9,405 nt of DNA from an uncultured bacterium (GCA_903835275.1 CAILMK010000068.1:1-9405), one strand, 5' to 3'. Shown: positions 1 through 7,398, counted from the first letter of the stretch. Numbers and translations are program-made. The notes: generated by a model not told the origin, from the sequence alone.

Positions 1-1197
1 ATTTTCAATATGTCCGGATTCAAATTCACTTTGCTTGCGGACATCAATAATATTTAATATCAGGGATAGATCAGCGATATATGCAAGTTCATTGGCGGAA
101 ATGGAAACGATAGTGCTCGTTTTAAAGCCCGCTTTTTTCCAGGCATCAATTCCTCCCTTCAGATATCCAACTGTATTGTCATATCCAACACGTGCCAGCC
201 GTATGGCTGCCTCTTTTTCACGACCGGGCTCAGTTAGCAATACTATCTTTTGTTTGATGTCCGGTATGATTGTGCCTGCCCATACAGCAAAATTTCCCTT
301 CAGCCCTATATTGATTGAATTGGGAATGAATTCCTTGCCAAATTCATCGGCATCACGGGTATCAAGTACCAAAATATCCTCAATATTCATCATCCACTCC
401 AGTTCATTTGCATCTATCGGGCGGGTGGCATGCTCCATGATGAGGTCTATGCTTTCATATCCCTTAATATTCATCAATACATTTTTGGGAAAATACCCCG
501 GAGGGGGAGTAAGTCCTGAGAGAACTTCCTTTATAAAATCCTTTCTGCTCAAATCGCTTCTCAGGGCATAATTCGTAGCCTTTTGATGGCCCAGCGTGTC
601 CTTCGTTTCCTTGCTCATATTTTTACCGCAGGCACTTCCTGCACCATGGCCCGGATAAACAATAATGCTATCGTCGAGCGGCATGATCTTGATCCGTAAT
701 GAATCATAAAGCAGGGATGCCAGTTTTTCAGGCGTCAATTCTGCAATGACGTGTTGGGCAAGATCAGGCCTGCCTACATCCCCGATAAAAAGAGTATCTC
801 CGGAAAATAACGCAGTTTCCTTCCCGTTTTCATCGGTAAGCAAATAACAACTGCTTTCCATGGTATGACCCGGGGTATGAATCAATTTGATGCTTGCCTT
901 GCCAATTTTAAATTCCTGTTCATCATCGGCAACGATACATGAAAATCCTGTTTTCATTGTAGTAGGGCCATAAACAATCGGCGCACCGGTCTTTTTTGAT
1001 AAGTCCACATGACCCGATACAAAATCAGCATGAAAATGTGTTTCGAAAATGTATTTGATCCTGGCTCCACGTGCCTCTGCAAGGTCAATATACTGCTGGA
1101 CTTCACGTAGCGGGTCAATGATTGCAGCCTCGCCATCGCTCTCGATATAATAGGCGCCCTGTGCCAGGCAGGAGGTATATAATTGCTCTATTTTCAT
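1..1197 (-). CDS. Persulfide dioxygenase-rhodanese fusion (MBL-fold hydrolase, CstB/ETHE1-like), 3' end cut by window
   Basis: The minus-strand frame is open without a stop for 399 codons from ATG 1197 to the window edge. Residues 1-250 form a metallo-beta-lactamase domain: THFHADF at 53-59, H111 in HTPGHT, D134 in SGDTLF and H184 in YPGHGAG. H54, H111 and D134 correspond to the mononuclear iron ligands of ETHE1-type persulfide dioxygenases; F59 replaces the second-metal His of ordinary HxHxDH enzymes, and the GRPDL motif (142-146) is also typical. A rhodanese-like domain follows at about 265-355, where T322 (TEPGRE) sits in place of the catalytic Cys, so it is probably inactive. A second rhodanese domain begins near 383 (IIDVRKQSEFESGHI) and is cut, its active-site Cys lying outside. 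This MBL/pseudo-rhodanese/rhodanese order is that of CstB. Inferred role: cytoplasmic oxidation of persulfides from sulfide detoxification, with sulfur transfer. It lies 71 bp downstream of the cytochrome c gene on the same strand. No Shine-Dalgarno is seen; the start was chosen because the family N-terminus (LYTSCLAQGAYYIES) begins directly after it. Confidence 0.9.
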   Translation of the reverse strand, partial: MKIEQLYTSCLAQGAYYIESDGEAAIIDPLREVQQYIDLAEARGARIKYIFETHFHADFVSGHVDLSKKTGAPIVYGPTTMKTGFSCIVADDEQEFKIGKASIKLIHTPGHTMESSCYLLTDENGKETALFSGDTLFIGDVGRPDLAQHVIAELTPEKLASLLYDSLRIKIMPLDDSIIVYPGHGAGSACGKNMSKETKDTLGHQKATNYALRSDLSRKDFIKEVLSGLTPPPGYFPKNVLMNIKGYESIDLIMEHATRPIDANELEWMMNIEDILVLDTRDADEFGKEFIPNSINIGLKGNFAVWAGTIIPDIKQKIVLLTEPGREKEAAIRLARVGYDNTVGYLKGGIDAWKKAGFKTSTIVSISANELAYIADLSLILNIIDVRKQSEFESGHIEN

Positions 1198-1218
1198 AAT
1201 TCCAATCTTTTAGTACAT

Positions 1219-1226
1219 CAAAATTA
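1219..1226 (-). promoter_or_regulatory. Candidate -7 promoter element for the persulfide dioxygenase gene
   Basis: The minus strand reads TAATTTTG here, an exact match to the Bacteroidota -7 consensus TAnnTTTG, 21 bp before ATG 1197. No TTG at the usual distance upstream (about 17-23 bp) was found, so the call rests on the -7 box. If real, the gene can be transcribed separately from the upstream cytochrome. Confidence 0.4.
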
Positions 1227-1268
1227 ATATGATGCAAAAGACGGGGATATGATTTTTGTCAGGTCCGT

Positions 1269-1703
1269 TTATTTTTTTCCGCGGATCTCCTTTACTTCAT
1301 CAGAAGTTACCCGGGTGTCGTCGTTACCGAAGCTGGCGTAAACATAGTTCAATACAGCGGCAATATCAGCATCATTCAGAGCCGTTCCCTGTGCAGGCAT
1401 AATGCTATTATATTTTTGCCCGTTAACAGTAATTTCTCCGGTTTTGCCATTCAAAACCTGTAAAATGGCGGCTTCTTTGCTGGCAAGGAAATCGGATTTT
1501 GCCAGTGGAGGAAACGCCCCGGGAACACCTTCGCCATTAGCCTGGTGGCAGGCCTGGCAGATTTTCACATATATTGCCTTACCTTTATCAGCAGACTCGT
1601 TTTTTGGTTCAGAAGTGCCAGAAGCCGGTGGTGTGCTTTCATTTACACAGGAATACATGAATGCGAGCGAAAGGGTAAGGGCGAGAACGACTATTTTCTT
1701 CAT
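1269..1703 (-). CDS. Class I c-type cytochrome, predicted lipoprotein
   Basis: The 144-residue product starts with a lipoprotein-type signal: MKK, a hydrophobic run, then FMYSC with C19 as the likely lipidated cysteine (the lipobox is weak but ends in Ser-Cys, as is common in Bacteroidota). A low-complexity Ser/Pro/Glu linker (about 20-38) leads to one cytochrome c domain with heme motif CQACH (C49, C52, H53), a GVPGAFPPL segment after it, and M102 in NSIMPAQG as probable sixth ligand. The C-terminal LNYVYASFGN helix is typical of small class I cytochromes. It should be anchored outside the inner membrane and carry electrons; donor and acceptor cannot be told from sequence. The ORF extends ten codons further upstream (to 1733), but start 1703 is preferred because it places MKK directly before the signal peptide. 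It is divergent from ctaA across 98 bp and lies upstream of the persulfide dioxygenase on the same strand. Confidence 0.88.
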   Translation of the reverse strand: MKKIVVLALTLSLAFMYSCVNESTPPASGTSEPKNESADKGKAIYVKICQACHQANGEGVPGAFPPLAKSDFLASKEAAILQVLNGKTGEITVNGQKYNSIMPAQGTALNDADIAAVLNYVYASFGNDDTRVTSDEVKEIRGKK

Positions 1704-1721
1704 TTTAATTGTATAACTCTG

Positions 1722-1729
1722 CAAAATTG
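1722..1729 (-). promoter_or_regulatory. Possible -7 element for the cytochrome c gene
   Basis: The minus strand reads CAATTTTG, one base off TAnnTTTG, 18 bp before start 1703. No convincing upstream TTG partner at normal spacing was found. Weak call. Confidence 0.25.
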
Positions 1730-1752
1730 ACAATAAGTAAGCAATAAGCGGC

Positions 1753-1779
1753 TTGAAATCTAAAATCTTCTCATCTTTG
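1753..1779 (+). promoter_or_regulatory. Candidate promoter for ctaA (TTG / CATCTTTG)
   Basis: TTG at 1753-1755 and CATCTTTG at 1772-1779, separated by 16 bp, resemble the Bacteroidota TTG ... TAnnTTTG promoter with one mismatch in the -7 box and slightly short spacing. The -7 box ends 22 bp before the GTG start, giving a short leader. It lies in the 98-bp divergent region shared with the cytochrome gene. Confidence 0.4.
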
Positions 1780-1801
1780 CAGTGAAATAACTGAAATCAT
1801 A

Positions 1802-2851
1802 GTGCCAACTCCATTATTAGGTTCAAACAAGGATAACAGGGGAATCATCCTCTGGCTTTTTTCAGGTTGTTTTATCATTTTCGCCATGGTGATTGTTGGG
1901 GGCATTACACGCCTGACAGGTTCCGGACTCTCCATTACTGAATGGAATGTCATCATGGGTAGTATACCGCCCCTTAACCAGCAGGACTGGCAATTGGTTT
2001 TTGAAAAGTACAAGGCAAGTCCACAGTTCCAAAAGGTTAATTTCACTATGGATATTGAACATTTCAAGTCCATTTTCTGGTGGGAATTTATTCATCGCCT
2101 GATTGGCAGATTGCTCGGGATTGTATTCCTTGTTCCGTTTTTATATTTCCTGTGGAAGAAAAAATTGAATGCTTCCCTGATAAAAAAACTTGCGATCATC
2201 TTTGCCCTTGGCGGATTGCAGGGCTTCATTGGCTGGTATATGGTTAGCAGCGGTCTCATTGATAAGCCTGCCGCAAGCCATTACAGGCTTGCCACGCACC
2301 TTATAACAGCATTCATTACCTTCGGATATATACTCTGGGTGGCTCTTGAGCTTATTTATGAGGGAAGCACTGAAATAAAGATAAATCGCAACTGGCGCAA
2401 ATTTGGAGCTATCATTCTTGTAACAGTAATACTCCAGATTGTTTATGGTGCCTTTGTTGCCGGTTTACACGGAGGTAAAGTCTATAATACCTGGCCTAAG
2501 ATGGGGGAAGAATGGTTCCCTTCCACAATTACTGCAATCAGCCCTTTTTGGAGCAATTTCTTTGAAAATTATATAGGCGTGCAATTTGTCCACCGGTACG
2601 TTGCAATAATACTCGTTATCCTTGGCTGTGTTGTTTTATGGAAGTATATAAAGGAAAATGCCATTGCCATGAAAAGCGCGGTTTATTTTTTCATTTGTGC
2701 ACTTGCCGTGCAATTTACCCTGGGGGTGATCACCCTTTTATATGCGGCTCCCATAACACTGGCAGCTATTCACCAGATAGGGGGATTTATTTTATTTACT
2801 TCGGTAGTATTTCTTTATTTCCGGGCAGTACATACTTCGTCAAAAGCTTAA
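1802..2851 (+). CDS. ctaA: Heme A synthase (COX15/CtaA family)
   Basis: Converts heme O to heme A by oxidising the C8 methyl group, for aa3/caa3-type cytochrome oxidases; an integral inner-membrane protein. The 349 residues show about eight hydrophobic segments in two similar halves. Family signatures are clear: GGITRLTGSGLSITEW (33-48), IPPLNQQDW (55-63), WWEFIHRLIGR (93-103), GWYMVSSGL (144-152), SHYRLATHL (159-167), YNTWPKMG (228-235), QFVHRY (261-266) and AAIHQIGG (321-328). H98, H166, H264 and H324 are the four conserved heme-ligand histidines. The extracytoplasmic Cys pair of Bacillus-type CtaA is absent, so this is the COX15-like type found in mitochondria and alphaproteobacteria. The start is GTG: no ATG lies in frame between it and the upstream stop at 1754, and the next Met (residue 29) would fall inside the first membrane segment. 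No oxidase gene is visible nearby. Confidence 0.95.
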   Translation: MPTPLLGSNKDNRGIILWLFSGCFIIFAMVIVGGITRLTGSGLSITEWNVIMGSIPPLNQQDWQLVFEKYKASPQFQKVNFTMDIEHFKSIFWWEFIHRLIGRLLGIVFLVPFLYFLWKKKLNASLIKKLAIIFALGGLQGFIGWYMVSSGLIDKPAASHYRLATHLITAFITFGYILWVALELIYEGSTEIKINRNWRKFGAIILVTVILQIVYGAFVAGLHGGKVYNTWPKMGEEWFPSTITAISPFWSNFFENYIGVQFVHRYVAIILVILGCVVLWKYIKENAIAMKSAVYFFICALAVQFTLGVITLLYAAPITLAAIHQIGGFILFTSVVFLYFRAVHTSSKA

Positions 2852-2886
2852 TTAAAATTTATTAATTCACCGAAAGGGAAATTAAT

Positions 2887-2894
2887 TATATTTG
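2887..2894 (+). promoter_or_regulatory. -7 promoter element for the T9SS surface-protein gene
   Basis: TATATTTG is an exact match to TAnnTTTG, 24 bp before the GTG start at 2919, in an AT-rich 67-bp gap after ctaA. No clear -33 TTG is present. It suggests the surface-protein gene is transcribed separately from ctaA. Confidence 0.5.
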
Positions 2895-2918
2895 TAGTTA
2901 TTCAAAAAAACTAACGAA

Positions 2919-5540
2919 GTGATCCGCGGGGTATGCTTATTCTTTTTGTTATTCATGTTATCCAATAACATGATGGCATCTCATCTTATGGGTGGGGAAC
3001 TTACATACCGTTACATAGGAAACTCGCAATATGAATTGAAGTTTACAATGTACACTGATTGTAAATCAAGAAACCCCGATGACCAGATTCTTTATAAGAT
3101 TTTTCGCCATAGTGATAGCAGCCTGGTGGAAACGGACAGTACATTATTGTATAAATTAAATACTGTTAAGGCAACCTGCAAATCTTTCAATAGTTATTGT
3201 GTCAGGGAAGGGCAATATATTGATACGATCACCCTTGGTTCTGATACTTCCGGCTATGATATTTTGTATTTCAGGACAGACAGGAATTTTGCCATAGTTA
3301 ATTTGCAATGTTGCAAGAATAGCACCAATCCCTTGTCTTGTTTTTCCCCCAATTGTTATGATTCTACAAAAAATCCCTTTGGCATGATCTGGCATGCATA
3401 TATACCCGCACAGAAATATGAAAACTCTACACCTCAGTTCCCTACGCCTGCCATTCCATTTATTTGTGTGAATAAATTATCAATGTTTGATAACCTTGCA
3501 GTGGATCCGGATGGCGATTCCCTTGTTTTCTCCCTTGCGCACCCGTACGCTTGTAATAATGTTTGTCTACCTTATCCCGTTCCTGATTTAAAGAAAGGAG
3601 TCCTGAAGGTAGTTTACGCGCCAGGATACTCTGTTAATTTCCCTTTCGGTAATACGTCACAACAGGCAATAATAGCCCCGCAAACAGGATATCTTTCACT
3701 CTATCCTAAGCTCAGTGGAAATTATGTTATTGCTGTTGCAGTAAAGGAATACAGGCGGGATAAAAATACGGGTGCGGTGCATTTTCTAGGGGAAGTGCGG
3801 AGAGATATGCAATTTATTGTAGGTAGTTGTCCTGCACACCAAAATCCATATTTTCAAAGCGATAGTACCTCGGATAGTTCAACAGTAAAATATCTTCAGG
3901 CAGGAAAAAATTATTGCTTTACAGTTACAGGATTGGATTCAGCTTCGGATTCATTGAAACTTCAATCCATAGGAGGAATGCTTCCGCAATATTCAATTTT
4001 CACTTCACCACTCGCATCTTACAGTAATACAGGATCTATTCACAAAACAGAAGGAAGTTTCTGCTGGAAGCCTTCCTGTAGTCAGGTTAATGAGCATGCA
4101 CCCTATCTCCTCGATTTTCGTTTACAGGATAAAAGTTGTGATTATACCGAAAAAACATACCAATTGTATGTTGTGCCGACACAAATAAAATCCCCTGATC
4201 CCGAATGTACAGGAATTGTAAAAACAAATGATTCCATTAAAATTAATTTCGCAAATCCCGGATACGATACATCTTATTTTCATAGTATAAAAGTGTACAG
4301 GGCAATAGGTAATTCTGCTTTTACATTATATGATTCAATATTTAACATCAATGCAAATACCTATACGGATGCAAATGCTCCCGGGGCTGATAGTATTTCC
4401 TATAGATATTATTTTACCACTCTGAGTAAATGTCTGAATGAATCAAAAGCAGGTGACACGATTAATTCCATTCCGCTCCGCGTTAAAAAGGTTAATGAAT
4501 TCTCTGCATTATTAAGGTGGACTAAATTTGTAAGCAGGACGAATGTAAAATATTCCATTTATGCTGATACCGGCACAAAATGGTATCTGATAGATACTAT
4601 TCCTGATACCTTCTATACATTCAGGGCTTGTCGTGGAAAATTTGCATTTAAAATAGAAATTGAAGGAGCCATTTGTAACTCCTATTCAAATATTTCAGAT
4701 ACTTTTTATTTCAAACCTGTTTTAACGACGCCTTATTTAATCGCCGCCAGTGTGAGTGTGCCGAATACTGAAGTTACCGTTACGTGGACTTCGCAAAAAC
4801 AAGGAACTGCAAACTATAAATTGTACCGCAATGATACTGTCCTGGCAAGTCACATACTTATACATACAGGTACTTCCGCAACGGATACTGTTTTCATAGA
4901 TAAATTTCAAGACATTGACAAGGCATATTGTTATGATGTTGAATATAGTGATTATTGTGGCAATACTAAAATCAGCAACCCGGGCTGTATTATGATCGCA
5001 AATGCGGAAGCACTTGACCAGGCAAATAAAACATCTGTAACTCCATATACATACTGGAAGCATGGTGTTGAAAAATATATTGTGTATAGAAAGTTGGAAC
5101 CGGATTCATGGGTTCGGATAGGGGTAGTTTCTGATACCGATCTTACTTTTATTGATTATAATCTTCCGGATTCGCAGATCAATAATTGTTATCGCTTTGA
5201 AGCAATAGAAAAGAATAGCGATTATAACGCAGTGTCTTATTCAACACAAGCGTGCGCGAAGCAGAAACCAATCATTTGGATCCCGAATGTTTTTACACCG
5301 AATGGGAATGGCTTGAATGATGCATTTGCACCGAAAGGAGCATTCCTGGATCACTATGAAATGAAGATATTTGACCGCTGGGGAGAGAAATTATTCGATA
5401 CTCAGAACAGTAAATCCTGGAATGGGAAGGATGCCTCAGGGAAATATTACCAGATGGATGTTTTCCTTTATATTATCATTGCCTATGGATACGATGAGGT
5501 TCCTCATTTCTTTTCAGGCACAATAACTCTTTTGCGATAA
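2919..5540 (+). CDS. Large exported surface protein with T9SS type B sorting domain (gliding-motility-associated C-terminal family)
   Basis: The 873-residue protein starts with a Sec signal peptide (IRGVCLFFLLFMLSNNMMA), with likely cleavage before SHLMGGELTY. That mature N-terminus is characteristic of a family of Bacteroidota surface proteins that also carries the VDPDGDSLVFSL stretch seen here at 195-206. The N-terminal part is Cys-rich (CCKNSTNPLSCFSPNC and others), suggesting disulfides. Residues of roughly 420-770 look like repeated beta-sandwich (fibronectin III-like) units with recurring Y-x-[IVL]-Y-[RAK] and DT-rich strands; this is judged by eye. The C-terminus (about 789-873) is a clear type B T9SS sorting domain: NVFTPNGNGLNDAFAPKG, MKIFDRWGEKLFDT, SWNGKD, and a final FSGTITLLR. 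It should cross the outer membrane through the type IX system and be attached to the surface or released; an adhesive or structural role is inferred. The start is GTG at 2919, immediately before the signal peptide; the later Met (13) would truncate it. A gene for a papain-like protein follows 52 bp downstream. Confidence 0.9.
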   Translation: MIRGVCLFFLLFMLSNNMMASHLMGGELTYRYIGNSQYELKFTMYTDCKSRNPDDQILYKIFRHSDSSLVETDSTLLYKLNTVKATCKSFNSYCVREGQYIDTITLGSDTSGYDILYFRTDRNFAIVNLQCCKNSTNPLSCFSPNCYDSTKNPFGMIWHAYIPAQKYENSTPQFPTPAIPFICVNKLSMFDNLAVDPDGDSLVFSLAHPYACNNVCLPYPVPDLKKGVLKVVYAPGYSVNFPFGNTSQQAIIAPQTGYLSLYPKLSGNYVIAVAVKEYRRDKNTGAVHFLGEVRRDMQFIVGSCPAHQNPYFQSDSTSDSSTVKYLQAGKNYCFTVTGLDSASDSLKLQSIGGMLPQYSIFTSPLASYSNTGSIHKTEGSFCWKPSCSQVNEHAPYLLDFRLQDKSCDYTEKTYQLYVVPTQIKSPDPECTGIVKTNDSIKINFANPGYDTSYFHSIKVYRAIGNSAFTLYDSIFNINANTYTDANAPGADSISYRYYFTTLSKCLNESKAGDTINSIPLRVKKVNEFSALLRWTKFVSRTNVKYSIYADTGTKWYLIDTIPDTFYTFRACRGKFAFKIEIEGAICNSYSNISDTFYFKPVLTTPYLIAASVSVPNTEVTVTWTSQKQGTANYKLYRNDTVLASHILIHTGTSATDTVFIDKFQDIDKAYCYDVEYSDYCGNTKISNPGCIMIANAEALDQANKTSVTPYTYWKHGVEKYIVYRKLEPDSWVRIGVVSDTDLTFIDYNLPDSQINNCYRFEAIEKNSDYNAVSYSTQACAKQKPIIWIPNVFTPNGNGLNDAFAPKGAFLDHYEMKIFDRWGEKLFDTQNSKSWNGKDASGKYYQMDVFLYIIIAYGYDEVPHFFSGTITLLR

Positions 5541-5592
5541 AATTTACTTAGTGCAATAATCCGTACACCACACGCGTTCATTAATAAAAAGG

Positions 5593-6303
5593 ATGCGTGT
5601 GATGTTGGCAGAGGTTTTGGTGTATTGTACTACTTTTCTTTTTTGCATAAGGAAAGAGATTCCTGAAAAAGATGACTCGGTAGCTATGGAATCCCTACCG
5701 TACTACAAAGTAAGGGATAGTATCTGGCACGATAAGGATAGCCTCAAAAAATGCTATTACAATTGCTCTGCGAACGCTGAAAAAGATGCAATCCTGCAAA
5801 AAGCATCATTGTTGTTTTATACGGATATGAAGGATAAATTATTTCCGTACTGGTATGGCACTCCCTGGGCGTATTATGGATACGGAGAGCGACCGCAAGT
5901 TGATTATATTGCATGTGGGTATTTTGTAGCGGTTCTGCTGAGAGATATAGGTGCAAAAGTTAGTATTCCGCAACTAGCTGAAGGAACTTCAGGTTCAATG
6001 ATAGAGCGTGTGACTTCAAAGAAATATATATCCACTTACTGGAACATGGATGCGGATACTTTTTACTCAAAAATTAAAAGTGCGGGAGATGCCTTATATA
6101 TAGTAGGACTGGATAATCATACCGGTTATTTGCTCTGCGAAAACAGTAGTTTGTATTTCATTGATTCCAGTCCTGAAGGAGTGCTTAAACGTGATCCTGC
6201 TTCCAATTCACTGATTCATTTTTCATCTATAAGAATGGTAGGTTGCATCAGCAAGGATCCCGGGTTTTTACAAAAGTGGTTGTGTGATGTTGAGATGAAA
6301 TGA
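5593..6303 (+). CDS. Protein of unknown function with a putative papain-like (NlpC/P60- or CHAP-type) Cys-His-Asp site
   Basis: The 236-residue product is not assigned to a named family. Residues 4-18 (MLAEVLVYCTTFLFC) are hydrophobic and may be a signal peptide or membrane anchor, though no standard cleavage site or lipobox is obvious. The core has PYWYGTPWAYYGYG (86-99), DYIACGYFVAVLLRDIGAKV (104-123), LYIVGLDNHTGYLL (169-182) and LYFIDSSPEGV (187-197). C108 before GYFV at a helix start, H176 followed by TGYLL in a strand, and D191 in the next strand follow the Cys, His, polar-residue order of papain-fold peptidases and amidases; this is inference from motif order only. From memory, similar proteins with a WYGTPW...IACGYFV pattern occur in Bacteroidota as hypothetical proteins. 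It lies 52 bp after the T9SS substrate gene with no promoter-like box between, so co-transcription is likely. AAGG just before ATG 5593 could act as a weak ribosome site. Confidence 0.8.
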   Translation: MRVMLAEVLVYCTTFLFCIRKEIPEKDDSVAMESLPYYKVRDSIWHDKDSLKKCYYNCSANAEKDAILQKASLLFYTDMKDKLFPYWYGTPWAYYGYGERPQVDYIACGYFVAVLLRDIGAKVSIPQLAEGTSGSMIERVTSKKYISTYWNMDADTFYSKIKSAGDALYIVGLDNHTGYLLCENSSLYFIDSSPEGVLKRDPASNSLIHFSSIRMVGCISKDPGFLQKWLCDVEMK

Positions 6304-6368
6304 TGTTTGAGCTTGAGAAAGGCTTTCCCAAGTGTAGCCCTTCGCATAGTGGGTGATAAGGTGAAAGT

Positions 6369-6389
6369 CCCCTTTAGAGGATTTAGGGG
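6369..6389. repeat. Short CCCCT/AGGGG quasi-palindrome overlapping the gluQ stop codon
   Basis: CCCCT (6369-6373) and AGGGG (6385-6389) can pair across an 11-base loop, and within it TTTAGAGGA/TTTAGGGGT forms a 9-bp direct repeat with two mismatches. I recall very similar sequence recurring between genes in Bacteroidota genomes, so it is probably an interspersed repeat. It sits between the convergent papain-like and gluQ genes, where it may help end transcription, but no T-tract follows. It overlaps the last codons and the stop of gluQ. Confidence 0.5.
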
Positions 6390-7261
6390 TTAATACGTGT
6401 AAATTCCACCAGCAATTCCTGCGCAGAATTACATACAGGCAATTCCATTTTCTCTGACATCCATTGATAAAACTCCTCTGGAGAAGCGCTTTTTTCGCGC
6501 ATGCTTTTTAATGATATGCTTCCTTCGGATTTGGATAATTTATTTCCATTTTCATCTTTCAGCAATTCATGATGATGAAATTTGCAATAACGAAAAGAAG
6601 TATTACCAATAATATTTGCCATGTATAGATGTAGTGCGGTGCTTGGCAATAGATCTTCTCCGCGGACAATTAAACTGATTTCGTTTCTTATGTCATCACA
6701 AAGGGATGCAATATGATAGGCAGGAATGCCATCTTTTCTTCGCAAAACCGGGTCACGAATGAGCGCATGCAAATCAATTTCGGAGGTGGTTCCGTTTGTA
6801 TTTTTTACTTCAATAAATGTATTTTCAGGTGTAAGAAGTCTCAATGATAGATCCGGAGCATCTAGCGGAAGGTTCTTATCCCTGCAAGTTCCTGAATATT
6901 GTTTGATCTCATTGGTTAAATGAACATCTTTTCGGGAACAGGTACACGCAAATACTTTTTCTTTTGAAATGAACTCATTCAAGAGATGATCGTAATATTC
7001 CACCCTGAATCTTTGTGAATAAATATTGTATAGATCCTCTATGGATTCCGGGCCTTCATCCCAGTCAATTCCCAGCCATTCCAGACTGTGGAAAATGTCC
7101 TCAATATATTCTTCGCGTATGCGTGGCGCATCAAGATCGTCAATACGTAATAATAAATGTCCGTTTTCTTTTCTTGTCAGCAACCATGTCAGTACGAAGT
7201 TGTAGGCATTGCCTATATGGATGAATCCGCTGGGAGTTGGAGCTATGCGTGAGCGGAGCAT
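6383..7261 (-). CDS. gluQ: Glutamyl-Q tRNA(Asp) synthetase (truncated GluRS paralog)
   Basis: GluQ attaches glutamate to the queuosine base at position 34 of tRNA(Asp) in the cytoplasm. The 292-residue protein contains only the class I catalytic core and lacks the anticodon-binding domain of full GluRS (about 470-500 residues or more), the hallmark of GluQ. Visible motifs: SRIAPTPSGFIHIGN (4-18) with the HIGH-type HIGN, LRIDDLDAPR (38-47), RGEDLLPST (200-208) and the KMSKS-type KLSKS (241-245). C106, C108, Y122 and C126 match the Cys-x-Cys ... Tyr-x3-Cys zinc site described for E. coli YadB/GluQ. ATG 7261 lies four residues before the catalytic motif, as expected. The last residues (INP) and the stop come from an intergenic-type repeat. 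The upstream gap to the glycosyltransferase holds a palindromic element, so the two are probably not a simple operon. A minor alternative is a discriminating GluRS fragment, but length and zinc site favour GluQ. Confidence 0.9.
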   Translation of the reverse strand: MLRSRIAPTPSGFIHIGNAYNFVLTWLLTRKENGHLLLRIDDLDAPRIREEYIEDIFHSLEWLGIDWDEGPESIEDLYNIYSQRFRVEYYDHLLNEFISKEKVFACTCSRKDVHLTNEIKQYSGTCRDKNLPLDAPDLSLRLLTPENTFIEVKNTNGTTSEIDLHALIRDPVLRRKDGIPAYHIASLCDDIRNEISLIVRGEDLLPSTALHLYMANIIGNTSFRYCKFHHHELLKDENGNKLSKSEGSISLKSMREKSASPEEFYQWMSEKMELPVCNSAQELLVEFTRINP

Positions 7262-7273
7262 GATTAAGCCTGA

Positions 7274-7281
7274 TAAATGTA
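7274..7281 (-). promoter_or_regulatory. Possible -7 element for gluQ
   Basis: The minus strand reads TACATTTA, one base off TAnnTTTG, 12 bp before ATG 7261. That would leave a very short leader. No -33 element is evident, since the region upstream is occupied by the palindromic element. Confidence 0.22.
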
Positions 7282-7297
7282 AAATGAGTTTGAGTAA

Positions 7298-7317
7298 CCC
7301 CCTGCTTTAGCAGGGGG
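7298..7317. repeat. Hairpin 1 of the composite element
   Basis: A perfect 8-bp stem CCCCCTGC/GCAGGGGG with a TTTA loop. Its left arm is part of the outer inverted repeat. Confidence 0.85.
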
Positions 7318-7336
7318 AAATGCGATATAAAGTAGC

Positions 7337-7377
7337 TCGGGCTTTAGCCCAACTGAACAATTTGGGCTAAAGCCCGA
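7337..7377. repeat. Central 16-bp inverted repeat of the composite element
   Basis: TCGGGCTTTAGCCCAA (7337-7352) pairs perfectly with TTGGGCTAAAGCCCGA (7362-7377) across a 9-base spacer. Each arm is itself a small palindrome (GGGC-TTTA-GCCC and GGGC-TAAA-GCCC), so it can fold either as one long hairpin or as two small ones. Confidence 0.85.
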
Positions 7378-7398
7378 AGGTTTATTAGGTCTGTTGAT

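Noticed and set aside
35..571. 178-residue plus-strand open frame
   Set aside because: It lies antisense to the persulfide dioxygenase gene, whose frame is fully supported by motifs. The translated product is Ser-rich with no recognisable domain.
1402..1716. Plus-strand open frame opposite cytochrome c
   Set aside because: Antisense to a gene with a clear heme motif and signal peptide; no family features of its own.
1733..1733. Upstream ATG start for cytochrome c giving ten extra residues
   Set aside because: The extra residues (MSILQSYTIK) would precede a standard MKK signal peptide and overlap the candidate -7 box; start 1703 fits better.
4737..5063. 108-residue minus-strand Cys/Ile-rich open frame inside the T9SS protein gene
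   Set aside because: Antisense shadow of a long, well-supported gene; no promoter or family signature.
6312..6331. Possible hairpin GAGAAAG/CTTTCCC after the papain-like protein gene
   Set aside because: The arms are separated by a single base, so only a short, weak stem is possible, and no T-tract follows.
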